A stretch of 64,000 bases of DNA. It comes from Fistulifera solaris. Taxonomy: Eukaryota; Bacillariophyta; Bacillariophyceae; Naviculales; Stauroneidaceae. The position numbers and the translations under genes are program-made. Position 1 is the first letter of the stretch, and each line of letters opens with the position of its first letter. The notes beneath the pieces were generated by a model. That model was not told where the DNA came from and did not search any database. It worked only from the letters and a program-made list of their open reading frames with translations. The stretch is from the NCBI GenBank assembly GCA_030295235.1, contig AP026124.1, positions 1,736,001 through 1,800,000 of the forward strand. The letters are read 5' to 3'. Positions 30,554-41,390 of this stretch are shown piece after piece.

Positions 30554-30802
30554 CTAGTAGAGGGCCAGTCCCGAGCCCGTTTCCCAATGAGGGGGATTCC
30601 GTTTTGGCATTCCTTCTCTTGGATTTCGCAGAAGCATACTAACTGACCTGACCAGGGAAAGACTCATGCGCGCCCGGATGAAGCCACAGATCTCGGAGTA
30701 TGGCTTGTTCCACTTCCGCTGAAGTTTTCTTGCAAGCTGTCTCGATGCTGAAATAGCCTGTTGTCCCATCATTCCGTCAATGGAAAAGACCAGGGGAGTA
30801 GT
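30554..30802 (-). mobile_element. Relic of a retroelement ORF (C-terminal fragment)
   Basis: An open segment of about 82 codons between two stops reads LVFSIDGMMGQQA, ARKLQRKWNKPYSEICGF and IRARMSLSLVRSVSMLLR. This order (FS-D-G, then KW..PYSE, then a GF(I/V)-R-R-(L/M)S helix and an R-rich end) resembles the C-terminal tail that follows reverse transcriptase in retroelement proteins of algae and other eukaryotes, as I recall them. No RT domain, target-site duplication or terminal repeat is found nearby, so this is a decayed remnant at most. Confidence 0.45.
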
Positions 30803-30890
30803 CTATGAAAAAGTGTGCAAAAGAAGTGTCGGAAGTCGGAGTTGTAAATCGACCCAGCCGCCACGTCATACTACTAGTAAGTCATGCAAG

Positions 30891-30962
30891 GTTGCCACGT
30901 AGGATGACGTGAACCGTCCTACCAGTCTACATCTACATTGTGGCAAACATTCGCAAACAACA
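30891..30962 (+). repeat. Promoter-module direct repeat, copy 1
   Basis: Starts GTTGCCACGTAGGATGACGT and ends with CGCAAACAACA. It includes ACCAGTCTAC and TGGCAAACATT. Copy 2 at 31369-31440 matches it over nearly the whole length with scattered substitutions. Contains TGACGT at 30905-30910. Confidence 0.7.
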
Positions 30963-31298
30963 GCTTGAACTATTTGTGAGAAAATAAAAATAGACAACGT
31001 AAAAATCAGTCCGAATGTCAAAATTTATTCTGACTTAAAGAAATTAGGGAATAAAATTATTTGAAAAAGTCTCATCCTTTTATTTGGACAAAATGCGAGG
31101 TCCGAGGTCGAGATGCGAGAGAAAAGAGATAACGGTCAGAATTCAGAATCCGAACCAAAGTGCCACGTCCACGTCGAGTGAGAACTTATGAAAGAAAATG
31201 TAACAATAGAAGTATGGCTACTACGTGGACTTGCAGTTGCAGAAGGCAATGAAAAAAGTATGGCCACAGTCAAACTGACACTCAACTACCACGAAAAG

Positions 31299-31387
31299 TG
31301 ACGTAATCATGTCGTCATGAACGATGACGTAACCACGTCGTCAACTTTTTATTCAACTGTCGGCAAGATTGCCACGTAGGATGACGT
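31299..31387. promoter_or_regulatory. CRE-like sites in the ABCC transporter promoter
   Basis: TGACGTAA occurs at 31299-31306 and 31325-31332, and TGACGT at 31382-31387. An ACGTCA lies further upstream at 30863-30868. They lie 190-280 bp (and ~715 bp) upstream of the ABCC start codon and match the sites near the bZIP genes. Confidence 0.5.
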
Positions 31388-31440
31388 GACCGCTCGTACC
31401 AGTCTACGTAGCGGGTGGCGGCAAACACTCGCAAACAACA
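31369..31440 (+). repeat. Promoter-module direct repeat, copy 2
   Basis: Starts ATTGCCACGTAGGATGACGT, contains ACCAGTCTAC and GGCAAACACT, and ends CGCAAACAACA. It lies 139 bp upstream of the ABCC start codon. The copy-to-copy offset is about 478 bp. Confidence 0.7.
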
Positions 31441-31578
31441 TTCTCACCCTTTTTCATTATTTATTCGACCACTCTCACAATTCTTTCGAGACGTCGATTT
31501 CATTCGACACAATCTCGAGCTCTCTAATCAACCTCGTTTCTATTGAGAGTATCAACAGTTGATTATCAAGCAATCATT

Positions 31579-34500
31579 ATGCCCGGTCCTTTTGCCCCGA
31601 TTACTGGAGGACGCGTCTCCGAGGTGGTCAACCAGGAGGCCGCCTTGTGCAAGTCCTCCTCCTGCCTTCCGACGTCGAACAAAGAGAACAAGGTCGACAA
31701 GTTCTGCAAGGACTACGAAGACTTTATCAATGTCTCAGATGCACACAAGATTTTCATCAGCAACTGGGAACAGGAAAAGAAGAAGACCGAGCAGCCAGAC
31801 GAGAAACCGTACAAGATGCTCTTGCGCTGTTTGTGGACCTCCTTCCGTTACGATTTCTTCAAGGCATTCTTCTCCAAGCTCACGTGGTCGATTCTTGTCA
31901 TCTTCTCAATCTACTACTTTGTTTTCGATATCCTTGACTTCATCAACAAGCGCGACAAGGAAATCCCCATCAACAAGGGCGAGTACTACGAGTTCTACCT
32001 CTGTGGAGGTTTCTTCGCTGCCATGTTCGTGCTGTCGATTGGTATCCAGCAAATGGGTATCTACTCGTCAATTTTGGGCTCCAAAGTCAAGGCAGCGCTC
32101 ACGACCGAGATCTACAAAAGATGATTGTCCGCGACCCTTACGGTTCCAAGGCGGATGTCGTCGCACTCGTTGCCAAGGATGTCGAGAAGCTCGCTGAAGC
32201 CTGTTTGAGCTTACAGTACTTGTGGTCTGGTATCTTCGAGACACTCGCTGCGTTGGCAGTCACGCTTATCTTGTTGGGTGCCACGATCCTTCCCGGCGTT
32301 GCTCTCATGGCAATCTTCATGCCGCTTCAGTACTACATGGGCATGGTCGTCGCCTACCGCAAGAAGGATTTGGCCAAAGTCTCGGACAAGCGCATCTCCC
32401 TCATGGAAGAAATCATGCGCAGTATCAAGCTCATTAAGATCTACGGTTGGGAAGCGTCCTTCTTCAAAAACCTCAACGAAATTCGCGCCGAAGAGAGTCG
32501 CTTGGTTGACGGAATCAACAACTACAAGTCGACTATCCTCGGTCTGATCTTCTGCTTGCCTCCTATGTTGTGCGTTGTCATTTTCGGGACAAAGGAAGCG
32601 ATGGATGAGATCGAGTCGGTTGTCGTCTTTACCGCCATGTCATTCTTCAATACACTACGTGTGCCGTTCTCCAAGTTGCCCAAGAGTCTCCGCGATGTGC
32701 TCGATGCCTTGTCCAGCATGGAACGTATCCAAGCCTTCTTGCTCGAGCCAGAACTGAGTGTCGCCGAGAAAAAGAACGACGCGCCTTCCAACCACAAAGG
32801 CATCACCTTCCGCAATGCTTGCTTGTCGTACGGCATGGACGGAGCCATCTTGTTGAACGATGTGAACTTGAACATCCCACAAGGCGCGCTCATGATGGTC
32901 GCTGGATCGGTGGCTTCCGGAAAGTCCAACTTGCTGAAATCTATCCTCGGTGACATGACCATGCGCAGCGGCCAGTGTCTCACGCCGGCATCGAAAGCCT
33001 ACGTTCCCCAGACCCCTTGGACGGCATTAGGGACCGTGCGAGACAACATTGTGTTCGGCTTGCCCTTCGATGAAACCTTCTACCGCAAGGTCATCTTCGC
33101 CTGCGCTTTGGAACCTGATTTGAAGATGATGCCCCTTGGAGACCAGACATGGATCGGAGAACGTGGAGGCAACTTGTCCGGAGGGCAGAAGCAACGTATA
33201 GCTCTCGCCCGCGCCGCATACAGTCGCGCCAAACTCTACGTATTGGACTCTCCCTTGTCAGCCGTCGACATGTACACGTGCCAGCACATCTTCAAGCTCT
33301 GCATCAAGGACATCATGATTGCTGGTGGCGGAACGGTCGTCCTGGCTACCCACCAGACAGAATTATTCCACATGTCGGACCATTTGGTTGTGATGAAGGA
33401 GAACAACGTCGTGTACAACGACAAGTACTCCTTCAAGGGTATCAAGCACCTCTTCCCCAACTTTTGCGGTGACGAAGTCGCTGAGAGCACCCAAGCCGGT
33501 TCTTCCCAAAAAATCGAACATCCTGCACCCTCGGAACCACACACCGAACCGCAAGATATTTTGGAACACCCCGAACATGGCGTCAAGGTAACACACGATG
33601 CCCTCGTTCCCCTCAAGCGTCATCCCCCATGACTCCGTCGCCGTCGACAAAGAAAATCATTACCAAGCCGCACGAAGAAAGCGAAGGAAGCATTTATTGG
33701 TGGTACATCCAAAAGATCGGCGTTTGCTTGTTTTCAACTGCGACTCTGATCTTTATTGTTGGTCAGATCTTCCGCGTGTACAGTGACAACTGGGTTTCGG
33801 TCTGGACCAAGCGCAAGTACGAACCGGAACGCACCGCCGATGCATTCTATGCCGGTCTCTACGGATTGTTGGTCTTTGTCTTTTGTGCATGTCCTTCTTG
33901 CGCGCCTTCTTCTACTACCGTACGGGCAAAGTTGGCGCCATGAATATTCACGATGCGGCATTCGGTGCCACCCTCAAGGCCCCCATGCACTTCTTCCATG
34001 TCACGCCCGTCGGTAAATTGTTGGCCTTTTTCTCTAAGGATGTCGAAATCATTGATGATCAGTTGGTCGACAACATCCTCATGTTCCAAATCATGTTCTG
34101 GATCTTCGTCATGGCCTGCGGTGTCGTTGCCTATAACTTGGTCTTCTTTTTGGTCATTGTCGCTGGATTGGCAGTTGTGTACATTTACACCGTGTACAAC
34201 TACATCCAAGCCTCCGTGCCTCTCATGCGCGCCGCGGAAGAGTCGGGTAGTCATGTCGTCGCTCACACGGCCGAGACGTTGAGTGGTCTGGCGGTGGTTC
34301 GTGCTTTCCGCATGGAAGACCGATTTGTGAACGAAAACGTGGGATTGCAAGCCAAGTCCGCCGTCGCTACCTTTTCCATCGCCAACCTCTCCTTGTGGTT
34401 GGCCTACCGCGTCGACTTGATTGGTGCCCTTTTGGTGTTGGGTTGCTGCCTCTTGGCCGTTGTCGACACCTCCATGGACGCTCCTATTGCCGGGTTGATT

Positions 34501-35448
34501 GTCAGTAATTCGTTCCAGATTCTTTTGTTCTTCAGTATCATGTCTCGCTTAATGGGTGACTTCCACGACAACATGAAGTCCGTCAACATGGCCCGCGAGC
34601 TCTGCGACTTGGAAGCTGAGCAAGAACCCGAACGTGAAGTCGAACCCCCGGCTCAGTGGCCGTCCAAGGGAGAAATCCGTTTCGAAGGTGTTGTCATGCC
34701 GTACCTACCCGGTCAACCGCCCACGCTCAAGGGTATCAATTTCAGCATCAGGGAAGGTGAAAAGATTGGTGTCGTTGGACGTACGGGTGCCGGCAAGAGT
34801 TCTTTGATTGTCGCTTTGTACCGCTTGGCTGAAATCTCCGAAGGAAGCATCCATGTCGACAACATTGATTGCGCGAACGTCAACCTGCACAAGCTTCGCA
34901 GCAGCATGGCCATCATCCCCCAAGAACCTGTCATGTTCTCTGGTACGCTCCGTTACAACTTGGATCCCTTCAACCAACACACCGACGAGGCACTGTGGGA
35001 TGTTTTGAAAAAGTGCTTGTTGGGTCCCGTCATCGAAAGCAACAGGGACGGCTTGAATACCAAAGTCGAACTCATGGGCTCCAACTTCTCGCTCGGCACC
35101 CAGCAACTAATTTGCTTGGCCCGTGCCATGTTGAATCCTTCCCGCATCTTGTTGTTGGACGAAGCGACCGCGGCCCTCGACTCCGATACGAACGCGGCCG
35201 TGCAACAGGTCTTGCATAAGCACTTCTCGCACCGAACTATTTTTACCATTGCGCACCGATTGGATACTATCATTGATTCCGATCGCATCTTGGTAATGAA
35301 TGCTGGTGTGGTTGCCGAGTTTGACACACCGCACAATTTGTTGGAAGACCACGATTCGATCTTCCATGAGTTGTGTATGAACACCGGTAAGGCACAGTTC
35401 GAAGTTCTCGCCGCCAGAGCCCGTGCGCTCGCCAATGAGAGGAAGTAA
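31579..35448 (+). CDS. ABCC-type full-length ABC transporter (three frame breaks in this sequence)
   Basis: One ~1,290-residue protein with TMD1-NBD1-TMD2-NBD2 and no extra N-terminal TMD0, as in short MRP/ABCC exporters. TMD1 starts around FSKLTWSILVIFSIYYF. NBD1 has Walker A GSVASGKS, signature LSGGQKQ and Walker B LYVLDSPLSAVD, where the usual catalytic Glu position is Ser, as expected for the degenerate ABCC site. NBD2 has GRTGAGKS, a divergent signature FSLGTQQ and a complete Walker B, ILLLDEATAALD. Frame breaks sit at AAAA (32116-32119), CCCCC (33624-33628) and TTTT (33881-33884); one added base at each restores the protein. Codons end mostly in C/G (AAG, TTC, GTC), unlike neighbours, which suggests high expression. 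ABCC proteins export conjugates or organic anions. Confidence 0.88.
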
Positions 35449-36123
35449 AAGAAAGAAGCGAACAAGCTTCTAAGTTGATTGTATGAAGAGAGTCAATTAT
35501 TCTCGTCCGACGATAGAATAAAAGTAGTAGTGAATTGCGGCTTATATGTAGCACTTAATCTTTTTTTGCAGTAAAAGCATCTGAGGAGTTGGTTGCCGAT
35601 TGTCAATTTGTAGAATCACGACGAATACAGGGACCCATGGATTCGTAACCATGGGAACTCCACTCGCATGTCTCGGAATGTCAACAACAAGAAGCACGTA
35701 GTTCGAGCGCTTATGCAATCAATAGTTCCCCAAAGTGAGCATTGAAATCGTTTTCGTTATCCTTGAATTTCGATCAAAGGGAGGAAAGGTTATAATGAGA
35801 ATTTTCAAATGGAGAATGGTGTCTGTGGCAGCAATAAATCGTTTTTTTGTCGGCGGAAGCATGACTGGAACATATTATTCGATCACGAAACTTCCATCTA
35901 TAATACAAACCACCTTTTGAGGCTAGGTCGCTTATCGTTCTCATTATCTCAGACCAACTGCATGAAGTCCGCTGCGCTCTAGACGCACTGTCGAACTGCG
36001 GTGTTTTCCAATGAGCTCTTCTTTTATTATTTTTTTAATTTTTAAATTTGTGTCTTTTATAGAAGATTTATGTTTATCTTGTGGATACTTGTCTACTCGA
36101 TCTGTTTGATCACTTCTTGTACT
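35449..36123. other. Convergent intergenic region
   Basis: 675 bp between the 3' ends of the ABCC gene and the alanine racemase. Short AT-rich tracts are present and a 61-codon frame (35735-35920) is unremarkable. Nothing is called. Confidence 0.45.
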
Positions 36124-38266
36124 TCAAATGAAATACCGTTTTACTCGCATTTTATCTAGTCCGCAAGTCAGAGCAGAAAGTGTTGTCTTCAATTCCTCGG
36201 CTATATCTTGTAAGCGTACCATCCCTTGGTCCTCTTCTTCATCCGCGGGTCCCCATAAAATAGCCGTGTCTCCTACGCGAACGGAAGCACCAACCTTGTC
36301 TTCTTTGTCTCCGACCGGGCCAAGGTCTACCATCATCATGTCCATACAAATATTACCAGCAACGGGGAACACTTTCCCGCGTATTTGGACTTTGCCGACC
36401 CCGTTCCCGAGTGCCCGAGGGTACCCATCCGCAAAACCAATCGTCAATGTAGCTATCCTGACATCATGCGGAGCAACGTAGGCGCGGTCGTAACCGACGC
36501 TGTCGCCAGTCTTTAGGATTGCAACATGCCGTATAGATGCACAAAGAGTTGATACCGCTTTTAGTTGCGGAAAAGCAGGACGTTGTCCAAAGATGGCACC
36601 TCCAACCCGGACAAAGCCTCTCGTGGTAGAGCCGTCTTGGCTAAGAATTTTCTCCGCATCGAAATGTGTAAGAGACGTCGTAAGTAATGCTGCCGAGTTA
36701 TCCGTGCTCACAGTAGGAACATTGATCCCAGCAGCTCTAACACGATTTAAAAGAAAGATGAACTTCTCCATCTGCGAATGAGAATATGTTGACGTTGCGT
36801 TGGCTTCGGCCATGTGTGTGCACATGCCGAAAAATTCAATCGGGGCATTGAAGAGAATCTCTGCGTCCACCAACTCTTTCAATATCTCAATTGTATCGCG
36901 TCGTTGTTCATTTTTATCGGGCTTGTCGACCTTAAAACCAAGTCTTCCCATTCCTGTATCAACGGAAGCGTGCCATCGCAGCCTTTTTCGTACTGCCATA
37001 GAGAGAGCGGCCGAACACGCTGTTGTGCTTCCGCCATCCATTTCACCGAAAGTTCCAATATTATGATTGCTGTTCATCTTTGCTAATTCGCGAGCCCTAG
37101 CGTTGCGTGCTTCCGCGTCAATGCCCGCAAAAACGGAACACGTTTTGCGAGTTTGGGAATCCGAGTTCGGCGCCGACACAAATACTTGTCTTTCTGTATC
37201 ATGGGATTCTGTCGAAGAATTATCAGTCGACACTGGATTTGATGCAAGGGCTTTTCCCTGGCGCTCCTCGAGTTGATTTACCGCTTCTTTGGCGGCTTTT
37301 TGACCCAAAAGGAGCGCCCTGACTTCCTTTGCCAGATCCTGACCTTGAACATTGCCAAGCGTATTTGGCGGATGAATGAGTGATTGTCGATTGATGGGGT
37401 GACCATCCTCCGTCCCAGAATCTTGGGGATTCCAAAGTGAATTATGTGTAAGGTTGTCCTTCAAAACGTTTGGTAAGTCCAGATTTACAGGTACTTTGAA
37501 GTTGTTGTTTTGAGCTTGGTCGGCATCCCTTGGAACAAGCGGTGCGAACAGAGCCTTCGCCTTAGCTTCATTCGCCGCCTGTTCCACTTCGATGCACTTT
37601 TCTCTCCTTTGAGTTTCTCACCCATGCCAGTAACTGCTCCGCTACTTCGGGACCTGACACCATCAGTTCGATTCCATGATACAAGTAGTCATCAAAGCAC
37701 CGTGGAAAATTTACCGGTGGTCCCAAAACGATGATACGTATCCGAGAAGGTCTCATACTCGGATTTCTTAAGGACACCGGTTCCACGTCATCATTATGGG
37801 TTGAAGACGTTACATTCGCCCAAAAAGAGGGATGACTACTATCCAGCGCTACGTGAAAATGCGAGGCAAGCTGTTTCGACCAACGTCCCGGAGGATTATT
37901 TTCAAACGCCCGACGCAGCTGGATGGCTTCTTCAAGGGTCGCGACTGCAAAGGCATCTGCCCCGCAGCAATCAGCGAGATGCAAGGCGGTCGCAATGGCG
38001 CCGTGGCCGTAACCATCGGCTTTGACGACGGTAATAACCGAGCAACTCTGTTCATTCGCGGCTGCTTCGACGCACGCGTAGTTGTGTTCCAGTGCCGACA
38101 AGCAGATACGATGCACAACTCTCTGTTCTTCCTCCTTTGATTTTATAGTTTGTCTGAGTTGAGTTTGATCATCGACGGTAACACCTTTCGTTCGACCCTC
38201 CGCCTCGGGCGTCGGTGAATTCGACGTACTGCAATGATAGCTTGAAAATGTCCTGGGGCGCGTCAT
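36124..38266 (-). CDS. alr: Alanine racemase with a ~200-residue insertion
   Basis: The N-terminal part (start 38266) contains the PLP-lysine motif VVKADGYGHG and the TIM-barrel strands that follow it (AFAVATLEEAIQLR). The C-terminal part has VDTGMGRLGF, FFGMCTHMAEAN, VRVGGAIFGQRP, the catalytic Tyr region VGYDRAYVAP, and AGNICMDMMMVDLGPVG. One extra base in the AAAA run at 37598-37601 separates the two frames; removing it joins RNSKERK to CIEVEQAANEAK. The total is ~710 residues against ~360-380 for bacterial enzymes; most of the excess is a low-complexity insertion at ~36,980-37,600. Alanine racemase interconverts L- and D-alanine with PLP. The active-site residues appear intact, so activity is plausible. 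Confidence 0.88.
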
Positions 38267-38775
38267 ATTTCCCGCAGATGGGCGCCCGCTGAACTGCTAT
38301 GTCAAGGGAGGATAGAGAGCAAAGACAAATGTGCATTTTTGTATCAGAAAGTTGCATTTCGAGGTCAATCAAAAGGTCACGTGTCACATCTTTCCAACGA
38401 AATCCATGTCCTGGCGGATTTTGCAGAAAAATGGACCTTGATCACTAAAAACCAGAGCGTTTCTGCCACGTTTTTTTCTTAGCAAGAGTGTTTCCCGGGA
38501 TAGTTTCCTTTCATTCACGAGCTTACCGAGTCCAGTCTGTCCGTGCGTCCTCATGAGCTGCACGTCACTCCAACCCCAGAGGTGACAACTAACTAACTTC
38601 AGCATTGTTCTGGACTAGGAGGCCTACATTGTCATGTTTGACAAAATTCTTTGACATTTTGTCTACTCTTTGCGGATGGATGGCGGTCGAATGATCGACA
38701 GTAGCATCACTCTAACATGTAACCTAACCTACAACTATGTGATTTTAGTCATTTGACATATAAAGCTATTACATT
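38267..38775. other. Intergenic region between two minus-strand genes
   Basis: 509 bp upstream of alanine racemase, including the 3' flank of PSMD5. No gene or clear repeat is seen. Confidence 0.45.
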
Positions 38776-40400
38776 TTACTCAGTTGCCACATCCCAACTT
38801 TTTACTTTCTTATAGTGAGGACCTTGATCTGAATATTTCTCCAATTGCCTTACAAGCTCGTCGGACAAGAGACCTTTGAGGGGACTCGAAAGTATGGCTT
38901 GAATGATCGCATACTTCGCTTCACGACCCTCTTTCGTCTGTTCCATATCGCGCGACAACATCATGGGAAAGAATTCACCATGATTCCAAAGTACTTGTCC
39001 AGCTGTAGGCATTTTTGCCACAGCCCGCAACAGCTCATACACACCGAGACGGACTTCAGGATTGGGGGACCTCACCATTGATAAAAGAAGTTCCATTGTA
39101 TCACCCCGGAAGCTACTTGAATTCGCTTCACCGATACACGCGAATAACTTCATAGTCATAGCGTCGGATGGTGGTTTGGGCGTCCAGCTGTCTGTATTCT
39201 CCACAATAATCATGCTTGGATCCAACACGTGTGCAATGGATATTAGAATCGCCGCCTTCAATTTCGACTGTGCCACCGACTGAAACGATAGCCAAGCGTA
39301 CCGAGTAACTGGATCGCTGATAATCAACTCCATCGCTTCATCCGAGGCCGAGGCAAACGCGGAGATGGCATCAATCATGGTAAAACGATCGACTTCGGAG
39401 CCACTGGTTTGTTCATCCCAATGATGCAAAGCTTTATGAAAGGACGTTAGCAAAAGTGACTGTCGTGTTCGGCCGTCGCACGTGTTGTGTCCCAATGCAA
39501 AAGCTTACAGAGTCTGGCCACGACACGAAGTGCGGATCCTCCCAAGAGGGCATCTGGTACTTTGGAAGATGAATCGGCTGATACACCCGCCATGCTTAGA
39601 ATTGTCCGCAAAGGAAAGCCTTCTTGCGACGTCAAAAGCCATTGAGTCCGCGAGGGATGAAATGGTTGTGTCGACGCAAGGCGCTCGAACAAATCCAAGG
39701 CCGATATTTGTAACAGAGGGTCAGAATCGTATGTCAACGTAGTAACAATGCTATTGAAGGCAGCTGTAGAGAGTGCTACACGCATGAAGGTATCTTCCAT
39801 CAAGACCAATTCGACCATCGCAGTACCGCACCGTACACAGGTAGTACTCGCATTGACCGCAGTCGGACCGGAAGATGAAATGAGTTGTTGCCAACTTTCC
39901 TTCCATAGATTTTGTAGCACTGGTATGACTTGTTCGACAAAAACCGAACCTAATCGACGGGCTGTGCAGACGAGAACGGTCGTGGCATTGTCGGCTACTT
40001 GAACATCTTCCCCGCGTAATTGAGAAACGATTACCAGCAGCAATTCCGAAGATACACAGAGAGGATCGGTCGTGCTTTGACTCAAACGAGTCACTTCTTC
40101 CAGTACGGCTTGCGATGTCGGTTTGAGAAACACTGTTGGTTCCGATGCTACCAAAGCGCCCATCAGAGACAAAGCTTCACTGCTGGATATTATATTGTTC
40201 TCATGGACGTCTCGAAACAAGAATGGAACCAAAACGCTCATTGTATTTGCTGGAGAGGAATTATTCTTCAATTCCTTCATCATCTGCGGATCCAGCGATT
40301 GGGATGTCGCCAGTCCCTGACATAATTGCTGTAACCGAGATAAAACTTTCTCATTCGCTGAAGTATCAACCGGCATTTTCGTTATTTTTATTCTATACAT
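38776..40400 (-). CDS. PSMD5: 26S proteasome chaperone PSMD5 (S5b) homologue
   Basis: Two frames form one ~550-residue HEAT/ARM-repeat protein. The first half (from 40400, or MPVDTS at 40376) is leucine-rich helical repeats. The second half contains VRSPNPEVRLGVYELLRAVA, the near-C-terminal RDMEQTKEGREAKYAII and SDQGPHYKKVKSWDVATE, which match the end of animal PSMD5 (KEGKE.KYELV; SEGPYYVK). A TTTT run on the coding strand (39499-39502) causes the break; one added T gives RLCKLFALGHNTC. PSMD5 holds the Rpt ATPases during assembly of the 19S regulatory particle. The length agrees with the animal protein (~500). Confidence 0.8.
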
Positions 40401-41171
40401 TCACAATCAACTGTTTTATTGCATGCTAATTGCTTTTATGCGTTTGAATTTTGAGAGTTTGATTTTCGTCCGTGTTCGAGAAAGATCTCTTCTTGAGTGT
40501 CGCCTCGAGACTCAATGACTATTCATTCCTCAAAATGCAGGCGCCCTTTTCTCGACTAACATTATTTCAGTCCCGTAACTTTATTCACACCACTTATTTC
40601 AATGAAACACACACCGCAAACAATATACTTGTAATCGTTAAATTTCAGCGTAGACGATAAGGGAACACGTAACTCACTCAGTCTTTGACAACCTGTGGGA
40701 GAGTCGTTATGACGTAGTGTAGAAAAAAGCGCTTCTATGCCATTTCCTAAAATTGCATCTATTTTTACTATCATGCAAATTGTAAAAATGACACTTCCGA
40801 CTCAACCAGTTTTCAGTCCCGAATACATTCCTCGCAATAAAGTAGCACTCATTCGTCAGACACTAATAAATGATAAACTAATAAAGGTTTTAGAAGTATC
40901 CAAGCTCATCTATGAAAGCTCCCGCGGCATTTTAATGATTATGTTCCCAGAACATATTACGTCAATTGCTTTCATTTGTTTCTTTTGAAAAAGTTTACTA
41001 ACTATAATAGTCCTTAACCCTAATATGAAACTAGCAGGTTGATTGGTGTAACAGTTTTCCGAGTTCCGAGGCGCTGACTCCGTTTCAATAAATTTCTGAC
41101 TTTTTTCGTCCATTATCCATTATAGCGAATCATGGTGATGTTTCGACACTAAAAAGAGCTCACAAATGTAA
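40401..41171. other. Intergenic region, AT-rich
   Basis: 771 bp between the divergent PSMD5 and CPF1 genes. Base composition is more AT-rich than average. No gene is supported; an 83-codon frame at 40737-40988 has no features. Confidence 0.45.
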
Positions 41172-41390
41172 GACTTTTCGAAAGCGGCAGAGAGATATCC
41201 TTTGAGAGCGTTTTCAGTGTCTTTCCTCACACCGCAGTGCAGTGAAAGGTTAAACACGCATTCAACCATTCGTTTCCTTCATTTCATCATTGTCGGGTGG
41301 GTCCTTCTTCACCAGTTCCTCCCATCGGTCCGGGGATTCGTGCAGTACAAGAGACATTCTTTCAGTGCCACCGCTTCTACTTTGCTCAAC

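Noticed and set aside
31579-35448. ABCC transporter as a pseudogene.
   Set aside because: The only lesions are three one-base homopolymer changes; motifs and codon bias are otherwise pristine, and many neighbouring genes show the same error type.
31579-35448. Horizontal transfer of the ABCC gene suggested by its base composition.
   Set aside because: C/G-ending codons are equally explained by selection in a highly expressed gene, and the protein is a normal eukaryotic ABCC.
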